The notes beneath the pieces were generated by a model that worked only from the letters and a program-made list of their open reading frames with translations, searched no databases and was not told the origin of the DNA. Below, one piece after another: positions 9,491-21,470 of a DNA stretch of 64,000 nucleotides; within the stretch, counting starts at the first letter, position 1; each line of letters opens with the position of its first letter. The position numbers were made by a program, and so were the translations under genes. Origin of the DNA: Mycobacterium attenuatum. Its GTDB lineage: Bacteria; Actinomycetota; Actinomycetes; Mycobacteriales; Mycobacteriaceae. Location of the stretch: the NCBI RefSeq assembly GCF_900566085.1, contig NZ_UPHT01000044.1:1-64000 (forward strand). Direction: 5' to 3'.

Positions 9491-10189
9491 TTGTCACGAA
9501 TGTCAAGGCTTACCGTGGATTCCGACAAAGATATGGAACAGGCGCCGGCCGAAACCGATGGGCAGGCGGAACCGCAAGCGACCGCCGAGATCGTCTTCAA
9601 AGGCCGCAATGTCGAGATTCCCGACCACTTCCGCATCTACGTTTCGCAGAAGCTCGCTCGCGTGGAACGTTTCGACCGGACGATCTACCTGTTCGACGTC
9701 GAACTCGACCATGAACGCAACCGTCGCCAGCGCAAATCCTGCCAACGAGTCGAGATCACCGCTCGCGGTCGGGGGCCGGTTGTCCGCGGCGAGGCCTGCG
9801 CCGACAGCTTCTACGCCGCGCTCGAGTCCGCCGTCGGCAAGTTGGAGAATCGGCTGCGCCGCAGCAAAGACCGCCGCAAAGTTCATTACGGCGACAAGAC
9901 TCCCGTGTCCCTGGCCGAGGCCACCGCGGCGGCTCCGCCGCCGGAAACGGCCTTCGCCGCCGAGCCGGCCGAGCCACACGAGCATGACGGCGCCGAGCTG
10001 GACCACGAGCCGGGGCGCATCGTGCGCGTCAAGGAACATCCGGCCAAGCCGATGTCGGTCGACGACGCCCTCTACGAGATGGAGCTTGTCGGACACGACT
10101 TCTTCCTATTCTTCGACAAGGAGACCGAGCGGCCGACCGTCGTCTACCGCCGACACGCCTACGACTATGGCTTGATCCGACTGGCCTGA
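9491..10189 (+). CDS. hpf: Ribosome hibernation promoting factor, long form
   Basis: Binds the 30S decoding region and drives ribosome dimerization or protection in stationary phase and hypoxia. About 232 residues: an N-terminal HPF/RaiA domain (IVFKGRNVEIPDHFR to GRGPVVRGEACADSFYAAL), an acidic linker, and a C-terminal dimerization domain ending FFDKETERPTVVYRRHAYDYGLIRLA-like (quoted in parts), matching Rv3241c. TTG 9491 lies right after an AAGAGAAACGAG site; ATG 9500 is an alternative start. It sits 99 nt before secA1. Confidence 0.93.
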   Translation: MSRMSRLTVDSDKDMEQAPAETDGQAEPQATAEIVFKGRNVEIPDHFRIYVSQKLARVERFDRTIYLFDVELDHERNRRQRKSCQRVEITARGRGPVVRGEACADSFYAALESAVGKLENRLRRSKDRRKVHYGDKTPVSLAEATAAAPPPETAFAAEPAEPHEHDGAELDHEPGRIVRVKEHPAKPMSVDDALYEMELVGHDFFLFFDKETERPTVVYRRHAYDYGLIRLA

Positions 10190-10288
10190 CGATCAAGGGC
10201 CATTGGCCGGGCGTCACCTACGATGGGAGTCGCCTTAATTCAAAGAAGACTCCCCCCACAGGGGAACATCCCAAAAGGGGACATCACC

Positions 10289-13141
<2,853 letters not shown>

Positions 13142-13418
13142 CGAGTCAGCGCGCTTTCGCGTGAGCCGAGCCGGTCGGCTCCGCTATTGCCGGTCAGGCT
13201 CATCGACGTCCAACTGGTCGACCGGGTCGTTGCGCAGTGCGGGTGATCATCGCGCTGGCACCGCCGGTCAACCCGCGGTGCGTGACGTGACGACCCGGGT
13301 GCGGGCGCCCAAGCGCATCTGACGCAACGAAACCGCAAAACTGCCTTAGACCGTCCTTGCCGCCGATTAATATGCGTTGGTTCCCGGGACGAGCGGTTCC
13401 TTGGCGAGAGGTCACACG

Positions 13419-16400
13419 ATGAGCGCCACATCGAGTTCAGGGGTCGACAGGTCCGGCGCCCGCCACCGCACGGTCGCCGGCGACAAGGGTGTCCGGCCGT
13501 ACCTTCCGGTGAAACAGCGTCAGGGCTACGCGCCGCTGACCAGCCGTCGTCAGCCCTCGGCGCCCGCGGTACTGCTGGTGGCGTCGTTCGGCGCCTTCCT
13601 CGCTTTTCTTGACTCGACCATCGTCAACATCGCGTTCCCGGATATCCAGCGATCGTTCCCGACCTACGACCTCGGCAGCTTGTCCTGGATTCTCAACGGT
13701 TACAACATCGTCTTTGCGGCCTTCCTGGTGGCGGCGGGCAGACTGGCGGACTTGCTCGGTCGCAAACGGACGTTCGAGTTCGGCGTGGTGGTGTTCACCA
13801 TCGCGTCCGTGCTGTGCGCCGTGGCCGGCAGCGTCGAGCAGCTGGTGGCGTTCAGGCTGCTGCAGGGCATCGGGGCTGCGGTACTGGTGCCGGCTTCACT
13901 GGCGCTGGTTGTCGAGGGCTTTCCACCGGAGCGCCGCGCGCATGGCGTGGGACTGTGGGGCGCCGCGGCGGCGATCGCCTCGGGCCTGGGCCCGCCGATT
14001 GGTGGGATGCTCGTCGAGGCGTCCAGCTGGCGGTTGGTTTTTCTGGTGAATCTTCCGCTGGGCATCGTCGCGGTGATCGTTGCCGGACGGGTGCTCACCG
14101 AAAGTCGCGCTTCGGGACGGCGCCGGGTACCCGATTTGCGGGGCGCGCTGCTGCTTGGGGTGGCCATCGGGGCGTTGACTCTCGGGCTGGTCAAGTGCCC
14201 GGATTGGGGCTGGGTCAGCGCGGGAACCCTCGGAACATTCGTGGCCAGCGCGATCGCCCTGGGCGGGTTCGCGCTGAGTTCGCGGTCCCATCCCGCACCG
14301 CTCGTCGAGCCGGCGTTCTTGCGCAGCCGACCGTTCGTGGCCGGCAACCTGCTGACGCTGGTCGCCGCGGCCGGTTTCTACTGCTACGTGTTGACCCATG
14401 TGCTCTACCTCAACTACGTCTGGCACTATTCGCTGCTGAAAGCGGGTTTCGCTATCGCACCCGCGGCGATCGTCGCCGCTGCGGTGGCGGCGGTGCTGGG
14501 CCGAATCGCCGACCGGCACGGACACCGGGTCATCGTTGCCGCCGGTGCGCTGATTTGGGCTGGGAGCCTGGTGTGGTACCTGCAGCGGGTGGGGGTCAAG
14601 CCGGACTTTCTTCGAGACTGGCTGCCCGGCCAACTGCTGCAAGGGGTCGGCGTGGGCGCGACCTTGCCGGTGCTGGGCAGTGCCGCGATCGCTCGGCTGC
14701 CCAAGCGCGGAAGCTATGCCACAGCGTCGGCGGTCGTGAGCACCACCCGCCAACTCGGCGCCGTGATCGGTGTCGCCGTGCTGGTGATCCTGATCGGGAA
14801 GCCGGAACACGGCGCCGCTGCGGAGGCAATCCGGCGCGGGTGGGCAATGCCCGTCTTCTGCTTCCTTGCGGTAGCCATCGCAGCCGTATCCCTGGGCAGC
14901 ACCCGCAGTGATGTCGAGGAGCCGGAGGCCGAACCCGCGCGCGAGCCCGAACCGGCACCACCGCCCGAGCGTGCGTCCCAACCGCTAGCCATCCCGGTCG
15001 AGCAGCTGACCAGCGACGACGGCAACCTGCTCGGGCAACTGCCACTCTTTGCCGGATTGGACCCGGCCACCCTGGACGAACTGGGGCAACGCCTCGAAGA
15101 GGTTGAGCTTGAGGCCGGTTCCTACCTGTTTCGCAAGGGTGACGAATCCGATTCGCTGTATGTGCTGCGCCAGGGTCGCCTGCAGGTGCTCCAGGAGTCC
15201 GTCGTCATCAGAGAACTGGGCCGCGGCGAAGTTCTCGGTGAACTCGGACTGCTGATCGACGCGCCCCGTTCGGCCTCGGTCCGGGCTTTGCGTGACTCCA
15301 AGCTGGTGCGGCTCACCAGGGCTCAATTCGATCAGATCGCCGACCGTGAGGTGTTCGCGGCGCTGGTTTGCACGTTAGCCTCACGGCTGCGTGCCATGCC
15401 GCCACCGCTCGCTGCATCCCAGGCATGCCCGGAAGTGGTGATTGCCGTGGTCGGCGTTTGCGCCGCCGCGCCCGTGCAGGCGGTGGCTGCCGGATTGCTC
15501 ACCGCCCTCTCGGCATGGGTCAAGGCGGTGAACCCCGGCCGGATCGACCGCGACGGTCTCGAACGCGCGGAGCAAGGCGCGAACAAAGTAGTGCTGCATG
15601 CCTCGTTGGCAGATCCCGATTGGCGAGATTTTTGCCTGCGCGTTGCCGACCGGATCGTGCTCGTCGCAGACGATCCGAACCCGCAGGTCGCGCCGCTGCC
15701 GGCCCGAGCGGCCGGCGCCGACCTCGTGCTGGCCGGTTCAACCGCCAGCCGGGAGCAGCGCCGCCAATGGGAGGAGCTGATCACGCCGCGATCAGTCCAC
15801 GTGGTCCGCTACCGGACTTTGCAGGACGATGTGCGTCCGCTCGCGGCACGCATTGCCGGCCGCTCGATCGGGTTGGCCTTGGGCGGCGGTGGCGCGCGAG
15901 CGTTGGCCCACCTCGGAGTCCTCGAGGAATTGGAGCGAGCCGGGATCACGGTGGATAGGTTTGCCGGCACCAGCATGGGGGCGGCCATTGCCGCGCTCGC
16001 GGCCGGCGGCATGGACGCGGCCGGTGTAGACGCGCACGTCTACGAATACTTCATTCGGCGTAATCCGCTCCACGACTACGCGTTGCCCAGTAAGGGGCTG
16101 ATTCGTGGCCGACGGCTGCTGAGCCTGCTGCGCGAAGCTACCGGAGGGCTGCTCGTGGAGGAGCTTCCGAAGGAATTGCGTTGCGTCAGTGTGGATTTAC
16201 TGTCCCGGCAGGCATTCGTGCACCGGCGCGGGCCGGTCGCCGACGTCATGGCGTGTTCGATGCGGCTGCCTGGGATCTTCCCGCCGCTGGTCTACGACGG
16301 CCGACTGCATGTCGATGGCGGGGTGTTGAACAACGTGCCCGTCAGCTGTCTGTCGGCCACTGAGGGCCCGTTGATCGCGGTGAGTGTCAGGTTGGGCGGC

Positions 16401-16652
16401 GGCGCACCCGACTCCTCGGCTCGGGCGGGTGCCCCGCGGGTGCCGGGTATCGGCGACACCTTGTTGCGGACGATGACGATCGGCAGCCAGCAGGGCGCAA
16501 ATGCTGCCCTCAAACTTGCACAGGTTGTTATCCGCCCCGACGCCTCTGCAGTCGGGTTCCTCGAGTCGCATCAGATAGACGTCGCCCGCGAGGCCGGCCG
16601 AGATGCCGCTCGTCAGGCACTGCCGCAGATCATGGCGCTGTTGAATCGCTAA
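13419..16652 (+). CDS. MFS transporter / cyclic-nucleotide-binding / patatin fusion (Rv3239c-like)
   Basis: A 1077-residue three-part protein. Residues about 45-500 form a 14-segment DHA2-type major facilitator with the drug/proton signature (GRLADLLGRKR). Residues about 540-640 are a cNMP-binding domain (LPLFAGLDPATLDELG, GEVLGELGLL). Residues about 815-1070 are a patatin-like phospholipase with the oxyanion loop GGGGARALAHLG, nucleophile GTSMG (about residue 850) and catalytic Asp in DGGVLNNVP. The cNMP-patatin part resembles neuropathy-target-esterase-like phospholipases. It matches Rv3239c in architecture. ATG 13419 follows GAGAGG. Substrates are unknown; the cNMP domain suggests second-messenger control of lipase or transport. 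Confidence 0.93.
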   Translation: MSATSSSGVDRSGARHRTVAGDKGVRPYLPVKQRQGYAPLTSRRQPSAPAVLLVASFGAFLAFLDSTIVNIAFPDIQRSFPTYDLGSLSWILNGYNIVFAAFLVAAGRLADLLGRKRTFEFGVVVFTIASVLCAVAGSVEQLVAFRLLQGIGAAVLVPASLALVVEGFPPERRAHGVGLWGAAAAIASGLGPPIGGMLVEASSWRLVFLVNLPLGIVAVIVAGRVLTESRASGRRRVPDLRGALLLGVAIGALTLGLVKCPDWGWVSAGTLGTFVASAIALGGFALSSRSHPAPLVEPAFLRSRPFVAGNLLTLVAAAGFYCYVLTHVLYLNYVWHYSLLKAGFAIAPAAIVAAAVAAVLGRIADRHGHRVIVAAGALIWAGSLVWYLQRVGVKPDFLRDWLPGQLLQGVGVGATLPVLGSAAIARLPKRGSYATASAVVSTTRQLGAVIGVAVLVILIGKPEHGAAAEAIRRGWAMPVFCFLAVAIAAVSLGSTRSDVEEPEAEPAREPEPAPPPERASQPLAIPVEQLTSDDGNLLGQLPLFAGLDPATLDELGQRLEEVELEAGSYLFRKGDESDSLYVLRQGRLQVLQESVVIRELGRGEVLGELGLLIDAPRSASVRALRDSKLVRLTRAQFDQIADREVFAALVCTLASRLRAMPPPLAASQACPEVVIAVVGVCAAAPVQAVAAGLLTALSAWVKAVNPGRIDRDGLERAEQGANKVVLHASLADPDWRDFCLRVADRIVLVADDPNPQVAPLPARAAGADLVLAGSTASREQRRQWEELITPRSVHVVRYRTLQDDVRPLAARIAGRSIGLALGGGGARALAHLGVLEELERAGITVDRFAGTSMGAAIAALAAGGMDAAGVDAHVYEYFIRRNPLHDYALPSKGLIRGRRLLSLLREATGGLLVEELPKELRCVSVDLLSRQAFVHRRGPVADVMACSMRLPGIFPPLVYDGRLHVDGGVLNNVPVSCLSATEGPLIAVSVRLGGGAPDSSARAGAPRVPGIGDTLLRTMTIGSQQGANAALKLAQVVIRPDASAVGFLESHQIDVAREAGRDAARQALPQIMALLNR

Positions 16653-16736
16653 TCGGTTGCAGTGAACCGCTTCATGCGGCACGGACCTGCGCGCGGAGAC
16701 TGAGGCACTCGCCTCATGCGCTGAGGCGCTGCTTGC

Positions 16737-17501
16737 GTGAACCATTTCGGTATGACTACTTCACGAACGCCCTACGACGCCGCCTCGGCGGTACTGCACA
16801 ACCCCACGCTGCCGCCCGGAGAGGACGAACGATTCGTCGGCTACGGTGTCATGGGCCTTCCGTTTGCCAGCGGTCATTACCTTGCGCTGCGCAACTTTCC
16901 GGCGGCGACCTTCGCACCGGCCTACAAATCGGTATGGCATTGCGGACCCGATGGCGTCTGGACGTTCTATGCGACCACATCTGGACAGCAAAGCTGCGCT
17001 CGCTACTTCAGCTCGGCAACACCGCGCAACGACGCGGTCCAATGCGACATCACGATCGAATGGGTCAGCCCGTGGTCGCTGTTTGTCGCGATCACCGGAC
17101 TGCTGGAGTGGCAGATCGATCTCCGGTCCACGTTGTCGACGCGGCTGATGAGCGCCGTCGGCGACCTGTTGCCCGCCGGGGCGTGGACTAACCGGCTGGT
17201 GCTCGCCGCGCTGGGTCGCGCTGCCGGTGCGACGCTCGGCGCAGGACAGCTCCGGCTGGCCGGAACCGCCCCTAACGGCCAGCGATTCATGATCGGGCCT
17301 CGGCAGGTGTGGGCGGTGGCGCAGTCCCGAGCGGTGTTCGACGGCGTCGACCTCGGACCCATAGGAGCGCTGGCCGGCCAAGCACGGCTCGCCGGTTTCC
17401 GGCCGCCGCAACGGGGTCTTTTCGTAGTCGGTTCGGGGCATTTCGAGAATTTTGATGCGGGTCGCCACCATGCCGTCCAGCGCACCATATCGATTAGCTG
17501 A
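16737..17501 (+). CDS. Hypothetical protein, unrecognised
   Basis: A 254-residue product I cannot assign to a family. It contains a central membrane-like or buried hydrophobic stretch (WSLFVAITGLLEWQI), several Trp and Gly, and no signal peptide. GTG 16737 has GAGG 10 nt upstream; ATG 16752 (MTTSRTPYDAASAV) is equally plausible. It ends 31 nt before the HD/LuxR gene in the same orientation, and I recall neither gene at this point in M. tuberculosis. The two may form an operon inserted between the Rv3239c and Rv3238c equivalents. Codon bias looks mycobacterial. Confidence 0.7.
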   Translation: MNHFGMTTSRTPYDAASAVLHNPTLPPGEDERFVGYGVMGLPFASGHYLALRNFPAATFAPAYKSVWHCGPDGVWTFYATTSGQQSCARYFSSATPRNDAVQCDITIEWVSPWSLFVAITGLLEWQIDLRSTLSTRLMSAVGDLLPAGAWTNRLVLAALGRAAGATLGAGQLRLAGTAPNGQRFMIGPRQVWAVAQSRAVFDGVDLGPIGALAGQARLAGFRPPQRGLFVVGSGHFENFDAGRHHAVQRTISIS

Positions 17502-17532
17502 CCGGCGGCCGATGCCTGGGCACAATAGGTTG

Positions 17533-19089
17533 ATGCGCGACGATCCCCCCGACCTGCCAACCCGTGCGGAGCTGCTGGCGGCACTGTCGGTCGCGATCGA
17601 TCTCGGCTTGGGCCAGCCTGCCGAACACATGCTGCGGTCCGCGCTCATTGCGACCAGACTTGCCGCTCGGCTCGGGCTCAGCGGGCAACAGCGGGATTCC
17701 ACTTACTACACGACCTTGATCATGTGGATCGGCTGTCACGCCGACTCGCACGAATATGCGCGGTGGTTCGGCGACGACATAGCCGTACGCCACGATTCCT
17801 ATCTGGTCGATTGGTCGGGGTTGCCGTACCTGCGTTTCCTGGCGGGCAACGTGGGTCGAGGTCAGCCGCTGGTGCACCGACTCAGCGCGATGGCTACCCT
17901 CTTCGTCAACGCCCGCGGCCGCATATCCCAATTGATTCACTCGCACTGCACATCTGCGGCGCTGCTGGCGGATCGAATCGGCCTGGACCCCACCGTACAA
18001 GCGGCACTCGCGTTCACCTTCGAACGCTACGACGGTGGGGGGCTACCCACGGGCGCCCACGGTGACGCCATCCCGATCCAGATGCGTGTCGCCCAGCTCG
18101 CCGACATGGTCGAGGTGCACCATCGCGCCTACGGCGTCGAGGGCGCCGTCGCCATGGCTCGCAGCAGGCGCGGCGGGCAGTTCGATCCGGCGGTGGTCGA
18201 CACATTCCTCGCACATGCAGACACGATTCTGGCCGGACCGCCCACCGGCGATGCCTGGGCGGCGGCACTGCGAGCCGCACCCGATCACCAGCAACCGCTG
18301 GACGACCCGTCGCTGGACGCACTGCTCGTCGCACTGGGCGACTTCGTCGACCTGAAATGCCCATTCACTCTGGGACATTCGCGAGGGGTGGCGCGGCTGG
18401 CCGGTGATGCCGCGCTCGCCGCCGGGCTCGATGCCGACGCGGCTGTGTTGACCCGGCGTGCCGGCCATGTCCACGATCTGGGCCGCATCGGAGTTTCCAA
18501 TCAGATCTGGTCCAGGCAGGGCCCGTTGAGCGCGGCGGAGTTCGAACGAGTGCGGTTGCATCCGTACTTCACGGTGCGAATCCTCAACCAGGTTCCCGGG
18601 CTCCGGAAATTGGCCGAGGTCGCCGGCAATCACCACGAACGCCTCAACGGCTCGGGCTATCCACGTGGGCTCGCCGACGCCGCGCTGAGCCTGCCGGACC
18701 GTGTTCTGGCGGCCGCGGTCAGCTACCAATGTGCTTGCGAGCCAAGGCCGTATCGGGAACAGCTGACAGCGGAGTCGGCAACGCGGCGGCTGCGCAGACA
18801 GGTGCAAGTCGGCGAGCTCGACTCCGTCGCCGTCGAGGCGGTGCTGCACGCCGCGGGACACCGTGCCGAGCGGTCGAGTCTGCGCCCGCACGGACTCACG
18901 CCCAGGGAGGTCGAAGTGCTCTGCCTGGTCGCCCGTGGTGCTTCCAACAAGCAGATCGCCGCGGCGTTGGTGATCAGCGAAAAAACCGCCCGCAACCACG
19001 TGGAGCGAACCTACGCCAAGATCGGCGTGTCCAACCGCATCGGCGCCAGCATGTATGCGCTCCGGAATGGACTAGTCAATAATAACTAG
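17533..19089 (+). CDS. HD-GYP-like tandem domain protein with LuxR-type HTH
   Basis: A 518-residue regulator. The second half holds an HD-GYP-like domain with HDLGRIGVSNQIW and HHERLNGSGYP; the family Lys after HDIG is Arg and the Asp of HHExxDGxGYP is Asn. The first half has a weaker copy (FERYDGGGLP). Residues about 455-515 are a LuxR/GerE DNA-binding domain (LTPREVEVLCLVARGASNKQIA). HD-GYP domains degrade cyclic-di-GMP when their metal ligands are intact. Here the changed residues suggest sensing, or hydrolysis of another substrate, coupled to DNA binding. ATG 17533 chosen; in-frame sequence upstream overlaps the preceding gene. Confidence 0.85.
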   Translation: MRDDPPDLPTRAELLAALSVAIDLGLGQPAEHMLRSALIATRLAARLGLSGQQRDSTYYTTLIMWIGCHADSHEYARWFGDDIAVRHDSYLVDWSGLPYLRFLAGNVGRGQPLVHRLSAMATLFVNARGRISQLIHSHCTSAALLADRIGLDPTVQAALAFTFERYDGGGLPTGAHGDAIPIQMRVAQLADMVEVHHRAYGVEGAVAMARSRRGGQFDPAVVDTFLAHADTILAGPPTGDAWAAALRAAPDHQQPLDDPSLDALLVALGDFVDLKCPFTLGHSRGVARLAGDAALAAGLDADAAVLTRRAGHVHDLGRIGVSNQIWSRQGPLSAAEFERVRLHPYFTVRILNQVPGLRKLAEVAGNHHERLNGSGYPRGLADAALSLPDRVLAAAVSYQCACEPRPYREQLTAESATRRLRRQVQVGELDSVAVEAVLHAAGHRAERSSLRPHGLTPREVEVLCLVARGASNKQIAAALVISEKTARNHVERTYAKIGVSNRIGASMYALRNGLVNNN

Positions 19090-19157
19090 GGTCCGCATGC
19101 CGAAGTTGAGGCAAATGACCTATGTCCCAACGGAGCTGGTCGGCGGACACTGAGTTC

Positions 19158-19913
19158 ATGAAGCGATACCTGATCATTGGCTACGGCGCCGGCAGCTACC
19201 TGCTATTCGTGGTGGCTTTCCTGTATGCAATCGGTTTCGTCGGTAACTTTGTGGTGCCTCGGACCGTCGACCGCGGGATCACCGCATCGATCGGCGAGGC
19301 GGTGGCGGTCAACGTGGTGTTGCTGGTTGCCTTCGCTGTCCAGCACAGTGTGATGGCACGGCCGGCGTTCAAAAGGTGGTGGACACGGTTTGTGCCGCAG
19401 CCGATTGAGCGCAGCACCTATGTGTTGCTGTCGAGTGCGGTGCTGCTGCTGCTCTACTGGCAGTGGCGAACGATGCCCGCGGTCATCTGGGACGTGGGGC
19501 AGCCGGCCGCCCGCCTGGTGGTGTGGGCGGTGTTCTGGCTCGGGTGGGCGATCGTCTTCGCGTCGACGTTCATGATCAACCACTTCGACCTCGTCGGCCT
19601 TCGGCAGGTGTATTTGGCATGGCGCGCAAAGGCGTACACGGAGGTCGGTTTCCACACTCATCTGCTGTACCGGTTGGTGCGTCACCCGATCATGCTCGGT
19701 TTCATCATCGCTTTCTGGGCGACGCCCACAATGACGGCAGGGCACCTGCTCTTCTCGATCGCGACCACGGGCTACATCCTGATCGCCCTGCGTTTGGAAG
19801 AGAGCGACCTGACGGCGACGCTGGGTGACCGCTACCGAAATTACCGTCGCGCGGTGCCGATGTTGGTACCCAGGCCTCGCCGGTTGCCGAATAAAACGCT
19901 GGCCCAGCAGTAG
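19158..19913 (+). CDS. NnrU/isoprenylcysteine methyltransferase-like membrane protein (Rv3238c-like)
   Basis: A 251-residue integral membrane protein with five or six hydrophobic segments. The C-terminal signature of the NnrU/ICMT superfamily is present: YRLVRHPIMLGFIIAFWATP followed by EESDLTATLGDRYRNYRR. Members use S-adenosylmethionine at the membrane or act in nitrogen-oxide metabolism; the substrate here is unknown. The start ATG 19158 (MKRYLIIGYGAGSYL) matches Rv3238c. Longer in-frame sequence from 19122 is not conserved. Confidence 0.88.
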   Translation: MKRYLIIGYGAGSYLLFVVAFLYAIGFVGNFVVPRTVDRGITASIGEAVAVNVVLLVAFAVQHSVMARPAFKRWWTRFVPQPIERSTYVLLSSAVLLLLYWQWRTMPAVIWDVGQPAARLVVWAVFWLGWAIVFASTFMINHFDLVGLRQVYLAWRAKAYTEVGFHTHLLYRLVRHPIMLGFIIAFWATPTMTAGHLLFSIATTGYILIALRLEESDLTATLGDRYRNYRRAVPMLVPRPRRLPNKTLAQQ

Positions 19914-20453
19914 CTTTCGCCCTCGATGACAACCATCCGGTCGGGCGTGGTTCTCGAGGCGCTGATGACGTGTTCCCGCGGGTCGCGGACAAAATCGCGG
20001 ATAGACGTGCCGGGTCCGGCCCCACAAGCCGCCCGGCGGCGGCTACGGTCCCGTGCAAAGATCTACGCATTTTCGCTCATGCTTTTCACGTCGAGATTTG
20101 GTCAGCTGGGACAGGTTCTTGAACGTTGCGGTGGCCGGGTGTGGCGCATCGCTGCGCGGCCCGGTCAACGTAAGGAGTGCACAGGCGAGATGGCGGCAGC
20201 AGAAGCCGAAGGTCGCGAGGACTCGAGTTGTGGGCTGGCCGATTCGCAGCGGTTTGTCGATCCGAGTCCCGGGGGAGTCTTCGCAGGAACTCGCCGCCAC
20301 GTTGCGAAGCAGCTACGTGCGGAACGGATGAACCTTGGCCGGTGAAGGTCAGGCGTCGCTGGCCTCCGCACGCCGACAACCGATGCCGCAAATGTGCGAT
20401 TCAATACGGCAGGGCCCGTCTCGGCGTTGCCGAAGGGCTTTGGCGGCGATTCC
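19914..20453. other. Left boundary region of the kynurenine island, no supported gene
   Basis: A 540-nt stretch between a conserved backbone gene and the AT-richer tryptophan dioxygenase gene. Open frames occur (for example ATG 20190 behind AAGGAG at 20172-20177, about 51 codons), but none shows a family signature or consistent codon bias. The region presumably contains the island boundary and its promoter. I see no tRNA, integrase or clear attachment repeat. Confidence 0.4.
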
Positions 20454-21446
20454 ATGCAACTGAAATCGATCTCTTCAAATAGCAATATGTGCATTGACAT
20501 TCAACCTGCTCTGGGCGGCCCGGTTGAAACCGCTCCAAACAACTCTTCGCGATCTACTAATTCGAGGCAGCCCGAAGAAGCCGAGGTGAGCGCAAGCGAT
20601 TTCGCAGCGGCTTCATGTGTCGCTGTGTCAGCGCGCGATGGCGATCGATCGACGCTCGGCGCGCAGAAGTCGTATGCGGAGTACTTGCAGCTCGAGAAGC
20701 TATTGTCCGCTCAGCGACTAATCTCCGATGATCCGACTGAGATGCTCTTTATTGTCCAGCATCAAACGGCGGAGTTATGGATGAAACTACTTCTCCATCA
20801 ACTCAAGCTAGCCATCACGGCAATCCGTGCCGACATGTTGCAAGAGGCCTCTCGAAAGCTGACTCGAGTAAAGCTGATCATCCAACAGTTAGTATCTTCC
20901 TGGAACCTGACCTCAACGATAAGACCCATCGAATTCTCGTCGATACGAAAGTCGCTCGGTACGGCCTCGGGCATGCAATCCTACCTATTTTTGGCCATCC
21001 AGTATCGCCTGGGAAACAAGGATCCGAAAATTTTGGAACAATATCAAGACGGCAGAGCGGTGCATCCCGAAGTCGCAGACGCCTACGCTGCGCCGTCGTT
21101 GTATGCTGAGGTTATCGATCTGCTGGCGCGAAGAGATTTTGCCATTTCCCCATCCGTTTTGTCGCGCGATCAGACATTACGAACCCGCTACGACACATCG
21201 GTTGAGACGGCGTGGCTAACCATCTATCAGAACCCAAACCAATACGGAGATCTATTCGATCTCGGGGAAGACCTGGTGGATATCGAAGACGCGATGCGGC
21301 AATGGTGCTTTCGTCATCTGACCACAGCTGAGCGCATTATTGGCAGCAAGAAGGGAACGGGCGGCACTTCAGGCGTCGCATACCTTCGCAAGAAACTCGA
21401 TGTCGTTCTATTTCCGGAGTTGTGGCATCTTCGAACTGCAATGTAA
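20454..21446 (+). CDS. kynA: Tryptophan 2,3-dioxygenase family protein
   Basis: Heme enzyme family opening the indole ring of L-Trp to N-formylkynurenine. Family motifs: SYAEYLQLEKLLSAQ, FIVQHQTAELWMKL (substrate-side His103), LGTASGMQSYLFLAIQYRLG, EDLVDIEDAMRQWCFRHLT with probable axial heme ligand His288, and RIIGSKKGTGGTSGVAYLRK near the C-terminus. The motif usually read FQSxQ(Y/F)R is MQSYLFL here, so the Arg that binds the substrate carboxylate in characterised enzymes appears to be Leu180. About 75 N-terminal residues are unconserved, and the start is uncertain (GTG 20394 to ATG 20487). AT-richer than neighbours, with TTA codons. It lies 24 nt before a formamidase gene. Confidence 0.9.
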   Translation: MQLKSISSNSNMCIDIQPALGGPVETAPNNSSRSTNSRQPEEAEVSASDFAAASCVAVSARDGDRSTLGAQKSYAEYLQLEKLLSAQRLISDDPTEMLFIVQHQTAELWMKLLLHQLKLAITAIRADMLQEASRKLTRVKLIIQQLVSSWNLTSTIRPIEFSSIRKSLGTASGMQSYLFLAIQYRLGNKDPKILEQYQDGRAVHPEVADAYAAPSLYAEVIDLLARRDFAISPSVLSRDQTLRTRYDTSVETAWLTIYQNPNQYGDLFDLGEDLVDIEDAMRQWCFRHLTTAERIIGSKKGTGGTSGVAYLRKKLDVVLFPELWHLRTAM

Positions 21447-21470
21447 ATTCCGATATTACGGGGTTGATCC

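Noticed and set aside
19926..20345. Frames upstream of the tryptophan dioxygenase
   Set aside because: Several overlapping frames exist on both strands, none with a domain signature. An ATG at 20190 behind AAGGAG was considered but has no other support.
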